NCBI RefSeq assembly: GCF_030272615.1
Contig: NC_081410.1
Location: 127,908,640-127,968,639 of the forward strand
Direction of reading: 5' to 3'
Length of the DNA: 60,000 bases
Origin: Cryptomeria japonica
Lineage: Eukaryota; Streptophyta; Pinopsida; Cupressales; Cupressaceae
Shown here: piece after piece, positions 23,666 through 35,864 of the stretch
How positions within the stretch are numbered: the first letter of the stretch is position 1
Layout of the letters: the number at the start of each line of letters is the position of its first letter
The notes under the pieces: model-generated
What the model saw: only the letters and a program-made list of their open reading frames with translations
What the model was told of the DNA's origin: nothing
The model's database searches: none
Made by a program: the position numbers and the translations under genes

Positions 23666-26295
23666 GGGCTAAATAATTGATGAGAAAAGGATCCCAAGGC
23701 TTCAATTAATATTTCCATGCAATCAAAAAGATTGGGATTGTCTACTAAGGGAGGGGTAACCATTCCAAGAATTAGACAAAAAAACGGCCCATCAACCATT
23801 GTTGACAACCCAAGAGAGATGGTCCATGATCAAACTTCAACACTATAGCATGAAATTTCAGATTTAGGAATCCCTAAAAGGATTGGGGTTTCTCAGAATC
23901 TAAGTCAAGATAATTGAATCCAAGTATTTGTTCTACAAAATTTGACACCATCAAGCACTCGAATTTTCAAACATCTTCCAAATGAGTTTTGCCCCAAGCG
24001 TACTGTTTTTCTTTTTCATTTTCCTGTAACCTAGGCCACCATCTTTTTTTTCCTTACATGATGTCACCCAACTAATCAAAGGTATGCGTTTAGTTTCATT
24101 GAATCCATCCCAAAGAAACTTTTTCATTATGCCCTCCAGCAAATTGCACACCTTTATAGTAATTTGGGTGCTTGACAGCAAGTAGATGAGGATAACAAAT
24201 AAAACTGCTTTAATCATCAATATTTACACTAAAATCATGAGCCATCAACCTTTCTAGGAGGGTGCTTTCAAACAACATTTAGCAACAATTTCCTCCCATA
24301 AATTGGTTCTCATTGCTCCTTTCAAAAGTGACACTCCAAGGTATTTGCTTGACAAGTTTGCAATACTAAAACCAAGAAGAGAAGCAATTTGTTAGTGAAG
24401 GTTCCTCTTCATGTTGAAGAAAAAGATGCTAGATTTGTTCTTGTTTATTTTGTAGCCCATAATATATCTATCTAACATACGTTTGATGACTGCCCCATAC
24501 ATGATTAGCCATAGAGGATGGTGTCATTAACAAATTGTTGATGGGTGATTGCAAGGAGATTACTAGCTACATGTGCACTAATGCAAAATCCTTGCATTGC
24601 ACAAAATTTTATGGCATGGCCCAAGGCCTCAACCATGATTATGAATAGAAAAGGTGAAATGGGATGACCCTGCCACAGGGCTCACAAAGATTCATTAAAG
24701 TGGCGTGGACTGCCATTAACCAACACAAAATAACGCATGGAAGAAATGTATTTATATCCATTTCATCCAATTTGGGTAGAAACCAAATTTGCCAAGAATA
24801 CCCATTAGGAAGCACCAATCAGCTATCATAGGTTCTACTAACATATAATTTCAAGATCATGCTTCTCTTAGACAAAATGATGAAATGAATTACCTCACAT
24901 GCAATGATAATTCCATTAGTAATATTCCTCCCCAAAGTGAAGCCACTCTAATCCTCAAAGATGATATTGAGCAAAATCAATTTGAGGTAATTTGAGATGA
25001 CATTGGAGATGGCTTTGTAGATTGTGTTGCACAAAGAGATTGGCTAAAAATTAGAGAAACAAACAGGATCTAGTTTCTTAGGCACCAAAACTGCAAAGGT
25101 GGCATTAATGTCCAATTTTTTCTTAGATGTCCTCGAGTCCTTGATAGCTTTCTAAACATCTTCTCCTACTATGCCCAAATATTTGTAATAAAATCTAGCA
25201 AGAAATCCATTAGGCGGCCTTATACGATTACATGTCAAAGATCACAACACAAACTCATTCTTTAGTAATAGGAAACATGAACATCTAATTGACCCCTCCG
25301 ATAGGATGCTAGGAATAAGGTGGATAAAGAAATTTTGGTCATGGAGATATGATGCTTCAATGCTAGCTAATAGGTTGTCAAAAAAACCAACAAGATCCTT
25401 CTAAATGTCCTATGTCCCTGTTTAAATGAAGCAATTGTCCCTTCTAAGAGAGACAATCTGGTTATGTGAATAGTAAACCTTAGTCACATTATGAAAAATA
25501 ATTGTGTTTAGATCCCCTTTTTCCAGCCAAAGCACGCAAGACTTCTATATCTAATATAGTTCTTCCCAAGCCAACAGTTCATCCAAATAACCCATTAATT
25601 CTCTCTTTCATATAAGCCTCTTAGAACATTCCTTTCTCTAGGACCTTCACATTGAGAGCTTCCAAATATGCTTCAACCCTTTTTCTTTTATTGATAAGTG
25701 TTTTTGAAGGAATTCTTGTTCTATTCCTTGAGATGATTCTTAATAGTTATTAATTTTTTGGCCACTACAAATGTTAGCGAATCTTTTTGAATGTGAGCCT
25801 TCGACCACCATTCCTTGCTAAGCTCGGATAACGAGCCACATTTAAATTACATCTTTTGAATTTGAAAGGGCATCTAGGAGGCGATCTATCACCCATAATG
25901 GATAGGAGATTTAGAAAATGATCCAACCTTGATAATGAAAGAATGACAGAATCCAACAAGTGTGAAGATTGGAGCCAATTGGAGGAGTAAAGAAATTTGT
26001 CCAATTGTTTTGCAATATTTGTGAAGCCCAGGTTGGTCCACGTGTATTCCCCATTTTTCAGGGGTAAATAGAGAAATACATTATCTTTGACAAAGTTTTG
26101 AAATTCTTTCTAAGCTTGGCCAACCCAAGTGAGGCCTCCAAATTTATCCAATGGGGAGAAAAATAAAAAAATCCAAATTGAAAGCAGAAATAAGATTTGA
26201 TATTTGAGATGTACCACAAATTTGTCTTCATTTTTGAGAAGTCTATATATTGAGAAGAAGCAAGGAGAGGTTTGATTCTCCTAATACATCCACTA

Positions 26296-26442
26296 AAGAA
26301 CAAATTGGATGCCATAACAATCCTATACCTCCAAACGCACCAAACATTTCACCCTCGCCACCAACCAATTAAGATTCTCCTAAGTAACCTCGACCAGAGA
26401 ACAAATTGGATGCCATAACAATCCAATACCTCCAAATGCGCC
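26296..26442. repeat. 101-bp-offset duplication inside the LINE endonuclease
   Basis: AGAACAAATTGGATGCCATA and the following ACAATCC.ATACCTCCAAA.GC occur at 26296 and 26397. The duplication disrupts the endonuclease reading. Confidence 0.85.
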
Positions 26443-26944
26443 ATTTGATTGAATAAAAGAACCCTTCTAGCCTTTGCAATAAGAAATGAAAACCTAAGGA
26501 TCATCCACATTAAGCTTTGTCGCTTGAAAAGAATGCTTGCATTTAAAGTTTGAAGGGGGCTGTTAATCAACCGCCTTTTGTTAGGGGTGATTAAGCCCCT
26601 AACATTCCATGTAATGTTCTTCATGGCATTCTAAGGGAGGAACTCATCCCTTAAATCTCAGCAAGTATTTGTTAATTGAAGCCTGCACCCCAGTGGCTGC
26701 ATCTTCCTCTCTTTCTACTTATTAGTTTTCCTTCCCATCTTCTTCCCTGATTTCAAATTTGGCTTTAGGATCTTATAAGCTGATTGGCTAAGATGCTTGG
26801 CCTTCACAATCTCATCCTCATCATACCAGTCCTAATCACCCAAAGCAACATCACTTGCAAGCATTAGAGCCTCATTATCCCAAGGAGGGCAAGGAGGAGC
26901 AGCACTATCTCAACCAATTACGAGGACTCAAAGGATACTCTCAA

Positions 26945-27490
26945 TTTTGAGTTCTAATATGATGTTTAATTGTGAGGAATTATTTATGAAGCAGCTAAGA
27001 TTAAACTTAGGGATGGTGGTATGACTAGTTTTCAATCTGGATAAAAGCAATAACAATTAGATTATCCTTGATCATTGTAAATGGTTAAGAGAGTTATAGG
27101 TATATATAATAATAAAATATAAAAAATAAGATCTCTTATACATATATCTAGAATCAGAAGGAAAATATAATTATATATCATAAATAAATTCATCATTGAC
27201 GTATAACCATTTTGTAATGGATCATCGTATTCTCTACATATTTAGTCAATGTAGGCTTTAGATTTTGAAATGAATTATAGATCAAAATTAAAAAAATCAA
27301 TTAGAGATGTATTAGAAAGAAAATTTAAACTAGGGACCGATGTTACATTTTTAGGCAAAAGATTTACATGACTAGGAGAAGAATTTGAATTTCCTTTATG
27401 AGACATCATCACGCAAGGTGTGAGTATTGGAAGGCACATGCCACTACAATATGTCAATTCCTTCAGCCTTCCGATAGCAAGGTTGACATG
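26945..27490. other. AT-rich spacer, nothing recognised
   Basis: This lies between the LINE and the gypsy relic. It contains short AT runs (27100-27180). No gene or element end is supported. Confidence 0.45.
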
Positions 27491-27491
27491 T

Positions 27492-27687
27492 GATTTCAGC
27501 ATGAAAGGTTTTGCTGCTCTTAGTGACCCAACTAACTTTTCTTACGGAAGTAAGCTCTCATTCACATTTTATTTGATGTACAAAAGAATGCGATTTCAGC
27601 ATGAAAGGTTTTGCTGCTCTTAGTGACCCAACTAACTTTTCTTACGGAAGTAAGCTCTCATTCACATTTTATTTGATGTACAAAAGA
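27492..27687 (+). repeat. Tandem duplication, 100-bp period x 2
   Basis: GATTTCAGCATGAAAGGTTT...TTTGATGTACAAAAGAA occupies 27492-27587 and 27592-27687, identical by eye. Confidence 0.95.
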
Positions 27688-29279
27688 AAATTTCAAGTCG
27701 TACTTTAGCATGTTCACCCATGTGAGATTGTGGGCATGACATATTCCTACATTTGAAGGAAAATTGACACCTTAGCACTAGATACTCAAATTCAACAACA
27801 TGAAGCATACCTCTATTTGAACAATGTTAGCAATGATGAGAAGATTCCTTTCATAGCACTGAAAATGTCTACTTGATTCCCACCAATGGCAAGCACTTAG
27901 CACACAATGCAACAAAGATCACCAACCGATTTTGGCGCCTAGGATGCCTTTTATCAACACTCTACAATAGGATTTCTACTCCCTCAAACAATATGAGGAT
28001 AATACATTAAGCCATAGTAGTTCCACTAGTGGAAAGCTACATCAATGAGTACCACGACTAATGCAATGCACTTGCATGAGAACCTTTGTTAGCAACATTA
28101 ACTGCTCAAATGCATTAGTGAACTATCACCTTCCACCCACACTAGGATGGAGTTCCTAACTTCAGACACCTTGGGTCAAATAGTTTGCAATGCATTCAAG
28201 ATTGACACCAAGCCTAAGCTTAAGCAAAAATTCTTCCCATGCAAGGGCAATCCTACACAAGAGAATAGCTACAAGCCTCCCATGCAAAAAGATGTTCCCC
28301 TAAACTAAGGTAGTTGATATCTTCCACACCAATCCTAAAATCCTTAGAGTGTCCCCAATGTCTTCATAGGAAGGGACAAAGGTAAGAAGTTCCAACAACA
28401 TGATATATGATGCCCTCATCACCTCCCATCATAATGTTAAATGCCACACATATTAGTCCTTACTTGTGCAAGCCACATCAAATTTTGACTCGATTGAGGA
28501 TACTAGTTAGGAGGCACAATGTCTTAGCACAAACACTAAGATAGTTGATGCATCAAAAGAATGTAAGCGCCTTTTCCACACATAGCTAGGTCAACAAACA
28601 ACATACCCATGTCATCATCAACAACATTAGTCAAAAGAACATCATCACTCATGATGCAATTAGAAACCTAGGCCATTCTATCACCGAGCATCCAAATCTA
28701 TGTTCTCTAGGATGATTGTAGCACAATAAGGACACCCAAGTAAGCTAACAATGCACTTTTAAGTATGAAATCAAATCTTTGTAAGACATCATCACCTATG
28801 ATGTTGTGCCTCTAGAAGCCTACAACATTCTAGTTGGAAGACCAAACATGTATGATCAAGATGGCATCTACCATTTGATGCCACATCAATGGACAATACT
28901 TGTCGACAAATGGTACTTCAACTTTTGCGAGTCAACGTCACATGCCAAGATTGCTTTGGTCCTTGCTAAACAATGCTACAAGATCATTGCCTACACACAC
29001 AAGTTTGTGCTTCTCAAGGTCTGCCTTGAGGAACTTGCATAGGCAGGCATTCAAGTGCTAGCAATGCACATGAATGCGCCAACCCCATCACAACAACAAA
29101 AACTCAACAAGGTACTACAATAGTATGGAGACATCTTCAAAGAATGTAAGGGTTTTCCAACAGACTATGGGGTACAACACAATCTATTTGATTCTCAAAA
29201 TCCCTCCCAAATAGCTCCATAGATCATAAATTTGCTTGGGAGATGATTGAGATTGATGCCAAATCTAATAGATACTCAA

Positions 29280-29720
29280 TCAAGGCAAGATCCAAGCTAG
29301 CTCTTTGTCATGTGGTATCCCAATAGTCCTTGTGCCTAAGAAGGATGGAACCTAGAGCCTCTACATTAATTATCGCATGCCCAACAAGATTCCAAGTGAA
29401 AAACAAATATCCCTTGTCATGCATCAATGACTTGCTAGACCAACTTTGAGGTGTGCAATATCAAGATCAACCTCAAATAAAGATATCATCAAGTACCAAT
29501 TCAAACTAATGATATTTGGAAGGTAACTTTGAAAACTCGAGGAGGATTGTATGAATGGATGGTCATGCCTTTCAATCTAACCAATGTGCTTGCCACATTC
29601 ATGGGCTTAATGAATGACATTTTCATCAACTCTTTCACCATCGTCTACTTAGATAAAATTTTCATCTTCAACTAGACTTGGGCAAAGCATGTGTAGCAAG
29701 TCTTGTGCCTACTAGATTGG
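29280..29720 (+). pseudogene. gypsy reverse-transcriptase remnant with altered catalytic motif
   Basis: PKKDGT, then YEWMVMPFNLTN and FTIVYLDKIFIF are recognisable. The second aspartate of the YLDD box is AAA (Lys) at 29655-29657, and the frame is broken between the blocks. The polymerase would be inactive. Confidence 0.8.
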
Positions 29721-30057
29721 AGATCCATTATGCCAACACAAGCAAAAAGACAATATTAGTAAATGCACTTTTGGCATCATGTAGATAGTTCTTAGGCTAC
29801 CTAATCAACCAATTTGGTATACATAAAGATCCTAAAAAGATCAAAGAGCCTAAATTGTGCAAATTTCTCAAACTTCCCAACATCTTTTGCAGGTTTTTTC
29901 TTTGCTTCTTTTGCATGACATGATCACTAAATTAGATCATGCACACCAAGACACCATTCTTATGGGCACCTTCTAGACAACATGCTTTCAGGGAGCTCAT
30001 GGAATGCCTATCCTCACAATGTCTAACATTGTGCATCCATTTAAAATTTAGACCAAT

Positions 30058-30145
30058 AACTGAACTCACGCAACGTGGACATCCAATGGTGTATCACAGT
30101 TCACTAGGCACTCAAAACTGAACTCACACAACATGGACATCCAAC
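30058..30145 (+). repeat. 59-bp-offset duplication in the gypsy relic
   Basis: ACTGAACTCACGCAACGTGG and ACTGAACTCACACAACATGG, each followed by ACATCCAA, begin at 30058 and 30117. Confidence 0.85.
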
Positions 30146-30349
30146 TACTAATTCACATGCTCATAAAAGTTCTAGACTAGTACAACCACAAATTCTCTAA
30201 TTGGGAGAAACTCTACCCACCAAACACAAACTTTGCACAGATCCACGCCAAGCTTAACAAGGCAAACACATTGGCAAATTCTATTTGTCCCACAAGATTC
30301 TCTACAAATTTGGACATCTTTGAGTTCTAGATACCATACCATACCAAAG

Positions 30350-31430
30350 GCTTACCTAGGAGGCACACTACGCCAAAAAAGTGGAGACTTAACATTACCA
30401 AGACATTAGTAGTGCTTCAGTAGCACTTTTATTAGCCTCATATCTAAACAAGAATTAGTGCCACATTAAGTCATACATTCCTTGCAACATCACCAAGCTT
30501 ATAAACAAGAAACTTGAACTCTACATATCCCTCTTTTTAGTTCTGACGCAACCATGGGAATCCACCAACATGGATTTATTGAGAAAACTACCTACAACTA
30601 GGTGCTAGCATGATGCTAGGTTTGTGTCGTAAACAAATTCTCCAAGATGCCCATCATGGTTATGTGCAAGAAAAGCCTCACTACACCTGACATCATGCAT
30701 CTTTTCTTCACTAATATTTGGGTCCTTCTGTCTCAAAAACATCCATCATTTTTAACTACAACCCATGATTTGTCAATCAGTTTTGGTCAACTTTGTGGAC
30801 CATGTTAGAGAGTAGAAATACAACTAGACTGGTCTACAACCTGTCATCCACAAACAAATGATCAACCAAAAATAGTCAATCACACATTTGTGCACCTTTT
30901 GTGCATCTACAATAGCTCGCACTTGCACATATGGGATTATATTCTACTTTACATCCAAAATGCCTACAACAAAACTCTTTGCAGCTCAACAAAGCATAGT
31001 TATTTCTATCCAACTAGTGGCACCCCTTGACATATCCAACCATGTACCATCCATATTGGAGTCACATGCACATAAATGGGAATTTGAGAAGGCGTAGAAA
31101 CTTTTGCAATACATTCAGAATGTGCACCAATAGGTACAATGGTAATTGTACACCAACAAAATAAATACAAAAAGTGCCAAAATACACATCATTCACCTCA
31201 CTCATTTCAAGTTGGTGGCAACGTTTGATTGATTTTCAAAAAGAATGCTTTAAGGGTTCACATGGAAAGATTATGCCTTCACATTGTGGTCCTTACCCCA
31301 TTCTATGTGCAACTAGTATGAACACCTTTGCTCTTAATTTCCCAATATACTTGGGCCTACACCCAATATTTAGTGTGGAATTACTAAAAACTCATATTTC
31401 CCCCCTCTACTAGAACCCGTGATTGTTCAA
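30350..31430 (+). pseudogene. gypsy integrase and C-terminal remnant
   Basis: The core (PWEST.MDF near 30550, then STTCHPQTND and VNHTFVHLLCIYN at about 30835-30905) and the C-terminal GPY-like region (about 31280-31400, LGLHPIFSVELLK) are in order but in several frames. The zinc-binding N-terminus is not clear. D begins 19 bp after this block. Confidence 0.75.
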
Positions 31431-32221
31431 CATTCTATAGAATGGACTTGTTGTGACCTTTTCACACATCGCCCCATCCCAGATAGGGACCCCCTACCTT
31501 TGAGGCCCTTTTGGTCGTTTGGTTTTGGTGGCAGTCTCTCGGCTTTGCGAGTGTTCGAGTGTTTGGGTGTCACGTTGGTTTAGTCTTCTTTTCATTTGAG
31601 TGATTTTGGTGAAGTCGAGGGCCTGTTTCGTCAATTTTAAGGTTTCTACCTTTAGTCCTAGATTTTAGAGGTTTCTGTTAGGGTTTTGGAAAGCTAAACA
31701 TACAACTGGAATCAAGACCCTTCAAGGAACGTCCCAATAAAATTTGAGCCAAAACGGAGCAGCTTTCTATTTTTAGAAAGTTCCTATTTTTTAGAGATTT
31801 TACCAAGTCCCGGAATGTCGTCATTTTGCCAAAAATCAAACTTACTATTTTTAATAATTTCTATTTTTAGTACGTTTCTATTTATAGTAAGTCATTCATG
31901 TGTCATGTTCTAGGGATCTAACATTGACATTCTGAAGGTTTCTATTTTTGGAAGTTCATTTTTGGCAGGACCTTTCAGGCGAAGTGATGAAGGCCAAGCA
32001 TTCACAACTACTTCTAATTTCGGAAAGTTGGAAAGCAGACAGAGAGAGTAAAATATGGCTAAGTGTTAAAAGCCCATTCCTGAAAGGGAAAGCCAAAAAA
32101 TTTATCCAAGTCCGGGAAATCACATCAAGTCCTCACCCGGAAGAAGCTCAGAAATTCATCTAAGTTCATGAAGAATCCAAGACAAGTGAAATTCCTTCAC
32201 CCATGCCAAATTGCAATCCAA

Positions 32222-33235
32222 GGCGCCAAACTCAGGTGGAGATGGAAAGATGAGAAATCAATGAATTCCTTAGTCAAAATTGCACCCAAGCACTGTGGAG
32301 GGCGCCAAATTGAGGTGTGCAAGGAATCCATGGAAATGTTGAAATTCCATGGCCAAGTCAAAATGGCGCCTAAGGATGATGGAGGGCACAAAACCAAAGG
32401 AAGCAAGGAAAAAATCCAAATTTGCTAAATTCCTCGTCACCATCAAAAATCCGCCCCAAGCCAGAGAAGGGCGCCAAAATGGACCCTCCAGGGAGAGGTG
32501 GAAAAAGTATGAATTCCATGCCTTAGTGAAAAATCCGCCCATGCACAGGAAAGGGCACCAAAACAAGGGAGACAAGGAAAAGATAGCAAAACAAGTGAAT
32601 TCCTCCTTCAATACAAAATTCCGCCCTAGGAGGTCAAATGGCGCCAAAACTCAATTGTCATGGAAGGAGGGAAGAATTGTGAATTCCTTGGCCATGGTGA
32701 AAATCCGCCCCACCACTCAGGAGGGCGCCAAATTTGAGGGGTCAAGGAAGGATGCACAACATAGTGGAATTCCTTCTCCAGGTGAAATTTTTGCCCTAGG
32801 AAATGGAAGGGCGCCAAAATGTAGTATGCTTGGAAGGAAGGAAAAATAGTCAATTCCTCCACCTAAGGGAGATTCGGTCCAACACTCAGGTAGGGTGCCA
32901 AAGGGAGGAGGTGAAGGAAAAGATGAAAAATTGCAAAATTCCTCCTTCATGGATAAATAACGCTCAAGGAAGGATTAAGGCGTCAAAGAAGGAGCATCAA
33001 GGAAAATCCAAGATAGAAGGAATTCCATCACAAGGGAGAAATGTCGCCTAGGAATTATGGAGGGCGCCAAAGTGGAGTGGTCAAGGAAGAATTGAAAGAA
33101 TCATGAATTCCTCCACCTATGTAAAAATCTGCCCATGAGTGAGTCAAGGAGCCAAATGGAGGTAGGAATGGAAAATATGAAAAAAGGATGAATTCCTTGC
33201 CTTATGAGGAATTGCGCCCTAGGGAAGATTCAAAT
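32222..33235. repeat. U3 array in D: about 13 units at 82-86-bp spacing, GGCGCCAAA cores
   Basis: GGCGCC or close variants start at 32222, 32301, 32384, 32470, 32554, 32640, 32724, 32810, 32894, 32979, 33063 and 33148, with a weak last one near 33230. Offsets are 79, 83, 86, 84, 86, 84, 86, 84, 85, 84 and 85. Units also share AATTCCTTC-like and ATCCGCCC-like segments. Confidence 0.9.
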
Positions 33236-34042
33236 TCTAAAACTCCATTGTCACAGAGAATCAAAGAAAACCATGATATAATGAAATCCACAAAGATGAG
33301 CTTCAAAACGACTAAGGCATGGAAGAAGTGCAAAATAATGAAATTCCACCATGCAAAGTGAATTCCACGCCCAAGTTCAGGATGAAGATTTTCCGAGGCA
33401 AAGGGGAAGTAGGAGGTCAGAAATGGAATGAAAAAGCAAAAAAATTCCCCTCGGTTCAAATTTGAAAAAATGCATTTTCAGGGCTCAAATGACATCCAAA
33501 TTTAGTAATTTTTTAAGATATGGATTCGTGAGAGAATTCTCTCTCTCCCAAACCAAAACCCTAAAATTGTGGAAATTCCTAAAAAATAGGAGATGGTGGA
33601 AAATTGTTGAAAATCTCCTCCAGAGCAAGGAAAGTTCGAGAAACTTCAAGAAAATTCTTCATGGATCAAATTTTTCTCTCCTGAAGTTTTCTCTCTCCAA
33701 GGTTTTCTCGCCAAGTGGCAGCCAAGTCAATGGACGTTGAATTAATGAAGCATCTCTTTGCATGCAGCCGTCACATTTATGGCATTATGGCAGATTCCTT
33801 TTGCATGCAGTCGTCACATTCAGAAGATGGTGCATTTATGGCATCATGAGCGATTTTTGCATGAGGGTACATTCATTGCATAGTGGGCACTTTTTTAATG
33901 TAATTAATTGTAATGGGATGGAATTAATTGTATATGGGCTTGGTGGGCATTAATAGCTAATTCCCACCTTGTTGCATCTTGAGTGGGGAATCTTCTAGGG
34001 TGAAACCCTGATTAGGGTTTTGCATGTATCCAGGGCTTGAAA

Positions 34043-34054
34043 CCTATATAAAGG
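34043..34054 (+). promoter_or_regulatory. TATA box of LTR D
   Basis: CCTATATAAAGG, upstream of a purine-rich leader (GGAAGGGAAGAGAG). Identical in C on the opposite strand. Confidence 0.65.
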
Positions 34055-35864
34055 GGTGACCCCCCTCATTTGGAAGGGAAGAGAGATTATTGTTTAAGAT
34101 TGTTGAATCAAGATTGTTGAAGTAGCCAACTTAATACATTGTTCGATTTTGATGGTGTATTCTTGTTCTATTTTAGCAATATGTATGGTCTTGCTCTCTT
34201 CAATTAGAATAGATCTTGCTTTATGTTATTAGATGGACTAGATTTGATAGGGTTGCTTGTTGCAAGATTCGTGCTCATACTTTTGGTGTGCAGCTGATTG
34301 TTGCATACTGTGCAAAGTTAGCCTGAGCCCGCCTATTATTCGTGTATGTTTCACTTTGATTATCAGTAGAGATTGTTCGATTTGATGGTTTCTATTGATG
34401 ATTTGAAAATCTTTAACACACCCTGAAGATTGCACCGTGTTTGTGTAGTTGTGCATTGTTGGTGAAGCGAAGCGTGGTTGGATTTTGCATAAGTAATCCC
34501 ATCTCCGTGTTCATAGGATTAGATTAGCCTTAGCTTAGTCCTCTAAACCTTTCCTCATTTACTTTTCCGCATCTCTTAAATCCAGAAATCCAAAAAATAG
34601 GGCTTTAATTGCAAATCATTCACATAGAAATCCTTGAACTAGCATAAGTTTGTCATCCTCTTCAAGTGAATATGTAAGGCCCCTTGGGTTAGCAGCAAAC
34701 CCATCAATCAACTGAGTCACGTCCACGCACTAAAGGAACCTTGGAGTTAGCCGTTTGAACTTTTTGTGCAATCTTAGCATACGGACTAATTTTGATCAAG
34801 AGAGAATAAGGTAACCGTTGGTAACTTTATTCTGTGTTCGACGTAGTCATAAAAAAACATGTCAACGGGACTCAACCTATTCACATTCATCAATGAGTAA
34901 TGACATCATTTGACACCCCAATTAATCATACTCACCATGCTGCCTATTAGCTATTTTGAGTAGTCAAAACTAGGAAGCATGCATATTAAGCAAAGTGTTG
35001 CACCCTTTAGCAACTTATGAACAATTTCTTCAACTCATTGTTGATGCAATGGGAACCATTGCTCCTCGAGGAGAGACAAATGATCCAAGCACAGCTAGTG
35101 CACCAATTTCTATAGCTTCATCAACACGCTTAGCATTACACAACATGCACATCATAGTGTTCACAAAATACTAATTGTGTACAAACATGTGCAGTTGTGC
35201 CAAGTCAAACTATACGAGTGCAACACATGAAGCATAAAAATCTGTAGACATCTACATTCTTTAATACATGACTACACTCAACTTTATCCTATTATAGAGT
35301 TAATTAAATAAAAACAATTATCTAATTAACCTTTTCAAACATCCCTTGGCCATTTATTTTATCCTTAACCTTTACTCCATTTCCAAAGCTTAGCCTTTTT
35401 CTTTGACCCTTGATACCTGTTGTGACGTTTTCACACATCGCCCCATTGCAAATGGGGACCCATGTTTTTTTTGCTCGTTTTGTTCGTTTTCGCTTTGCTT
35501 TTTCTAGGGTTTTGTTAGTTTGTTAGTTGTCTGGATTCAGGGTCAAGCCTTAGGGTTCTAATTACCGTCTTTTCGGACCAAAATCCAGTCGTTTTTGAGG
35601 GCTTTTGAGTTTCCTTTTCTAGAATGCAAATTTTGAATGAAATGAATTCGCCAGAATGGTCTAATTTTCAATTGGAATGTTGATGCAGAGCTTAAATTTG
35701 TCTAAAAGTGTTGAAGATGAAATGTGAATTTTTGTCCAATTGAATATTTTTGACCAAATTTTGACTTTTTTGAATTTTGATCCTAGGCATTTCAAATGAT
35801 TTGTTTTCGCCTTGTGAAGTGTTAAAATGTGTAAAATCATGATATTTTGGCTTGTAGGAGCAAA

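Larger units (their letters stand above)
22450..26940 (-). mobile_element. L1-type LINE relic, nearly complete domain order, inactivated
   Basis: On - the order is: an ORF1 basic tail (about 26930-26640, with KSGKKMGRKTNK), an AP-endonuclease start at 26624 (MKNITWNVRGL), the endonuclease end near 26080-25770 (NGEYTWTN, LDKFLYSSNWLQ, with LDHF for the usual SDH), an RT from about 25140 (TFAVLVPKK, FRPISLC-like, YKAISNVISN, QSGFTLGRNI), thumb-side sequence 24220-23951 (FLWDGFNETKRIPLISW, GGLGYRKMK), a zf-RVT domain 23665-23084 (VGTFAWTTLYKRILIGD, PCILCKMEEESRNHILVNCP) and RNase H about 22855-22690 (LKLNFDGIACGNS, CIIRDDRG, NNKVKFQDLL). Frameshifts and stops separate these blocks, so no functional ORF2 remains. 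L1 elements move by target-primed reverse transcription. I found no poly(A) tail or target duplication. Confidence 0.85.
31449..34867 (+). mobile_element. Element D: 3419-bp solo-LTR-like element in the gypsy relic (subfamily C/D)
   Basis: It starts TGTTGTGACC and ends ATGTCAACG, where relatives end GTCAACA, so the last base is changed. The duplication GGACT stands at 31444-31448 and 34868-34872, which fixes the end. The sense strand is +: CCTATATAAAGG at 34043-34054 follows the 85-bp array (32222-33235), and the R-U5 block ends with GGTAACTTTATTCTGTGTTC. An ACTCGCTT-free U5 keeps GAACCTTGGAGTTAG, shared with all family members. Open frames such as 32349-32849 run along the repeat array in both strands and are not credible genes. 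It shares the C subfamily repeats and the GGGGTGACCCCCCTCATTTG block. Confidence 0.85.
27700..35417 (+). mobile_element. Ty3/gypsy polyprotein relic (gag?-protease-RT-RNase H-integrase), interrupted by D
   Basis: This is a heavily decayed Metaviridae-type pol. Protease end: 28806-28925 (YNILVGRPNMYDQDG, compare 'LLGRPWLYD'). RT: from about 29310 (PIVLVPKKDGT), 29400-29430, and 29520-29720 (LKTRGGLYEWMVMPFNLTNV; VYLDKIFIF, where the catalytic YLDD is YLDK). RNase H side: 29950-30120 (PSRQHAFRELMECLSSQC). Integrase: about 30550 (PWESTNMDF) and 30840-31140 (TTCHPQTNDQ, NHTFVHLLCIYNS, HAYNKTL-like). C-terminal block: 31200-31415 (FQVGGNV, HIVVLTPF-like, YLGLHPIFSVELLKTH). Element D entered at 31449, and the tail resumes at 34873 (QLMNNFFNSLL..W) up to A'. 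gag is not convincing. Stops and frameshifts throughout exclude function. Protease, RT, integrase order identifies gypsy rather than copia. Confidence 0.8.

Noticed and set aside
32349-32849. 166-codon open frame in D as a gene
   Set aside because: Open frames occur on both strands over the 85-bp array because the period and composition lack stops. No family resemblance is seen.
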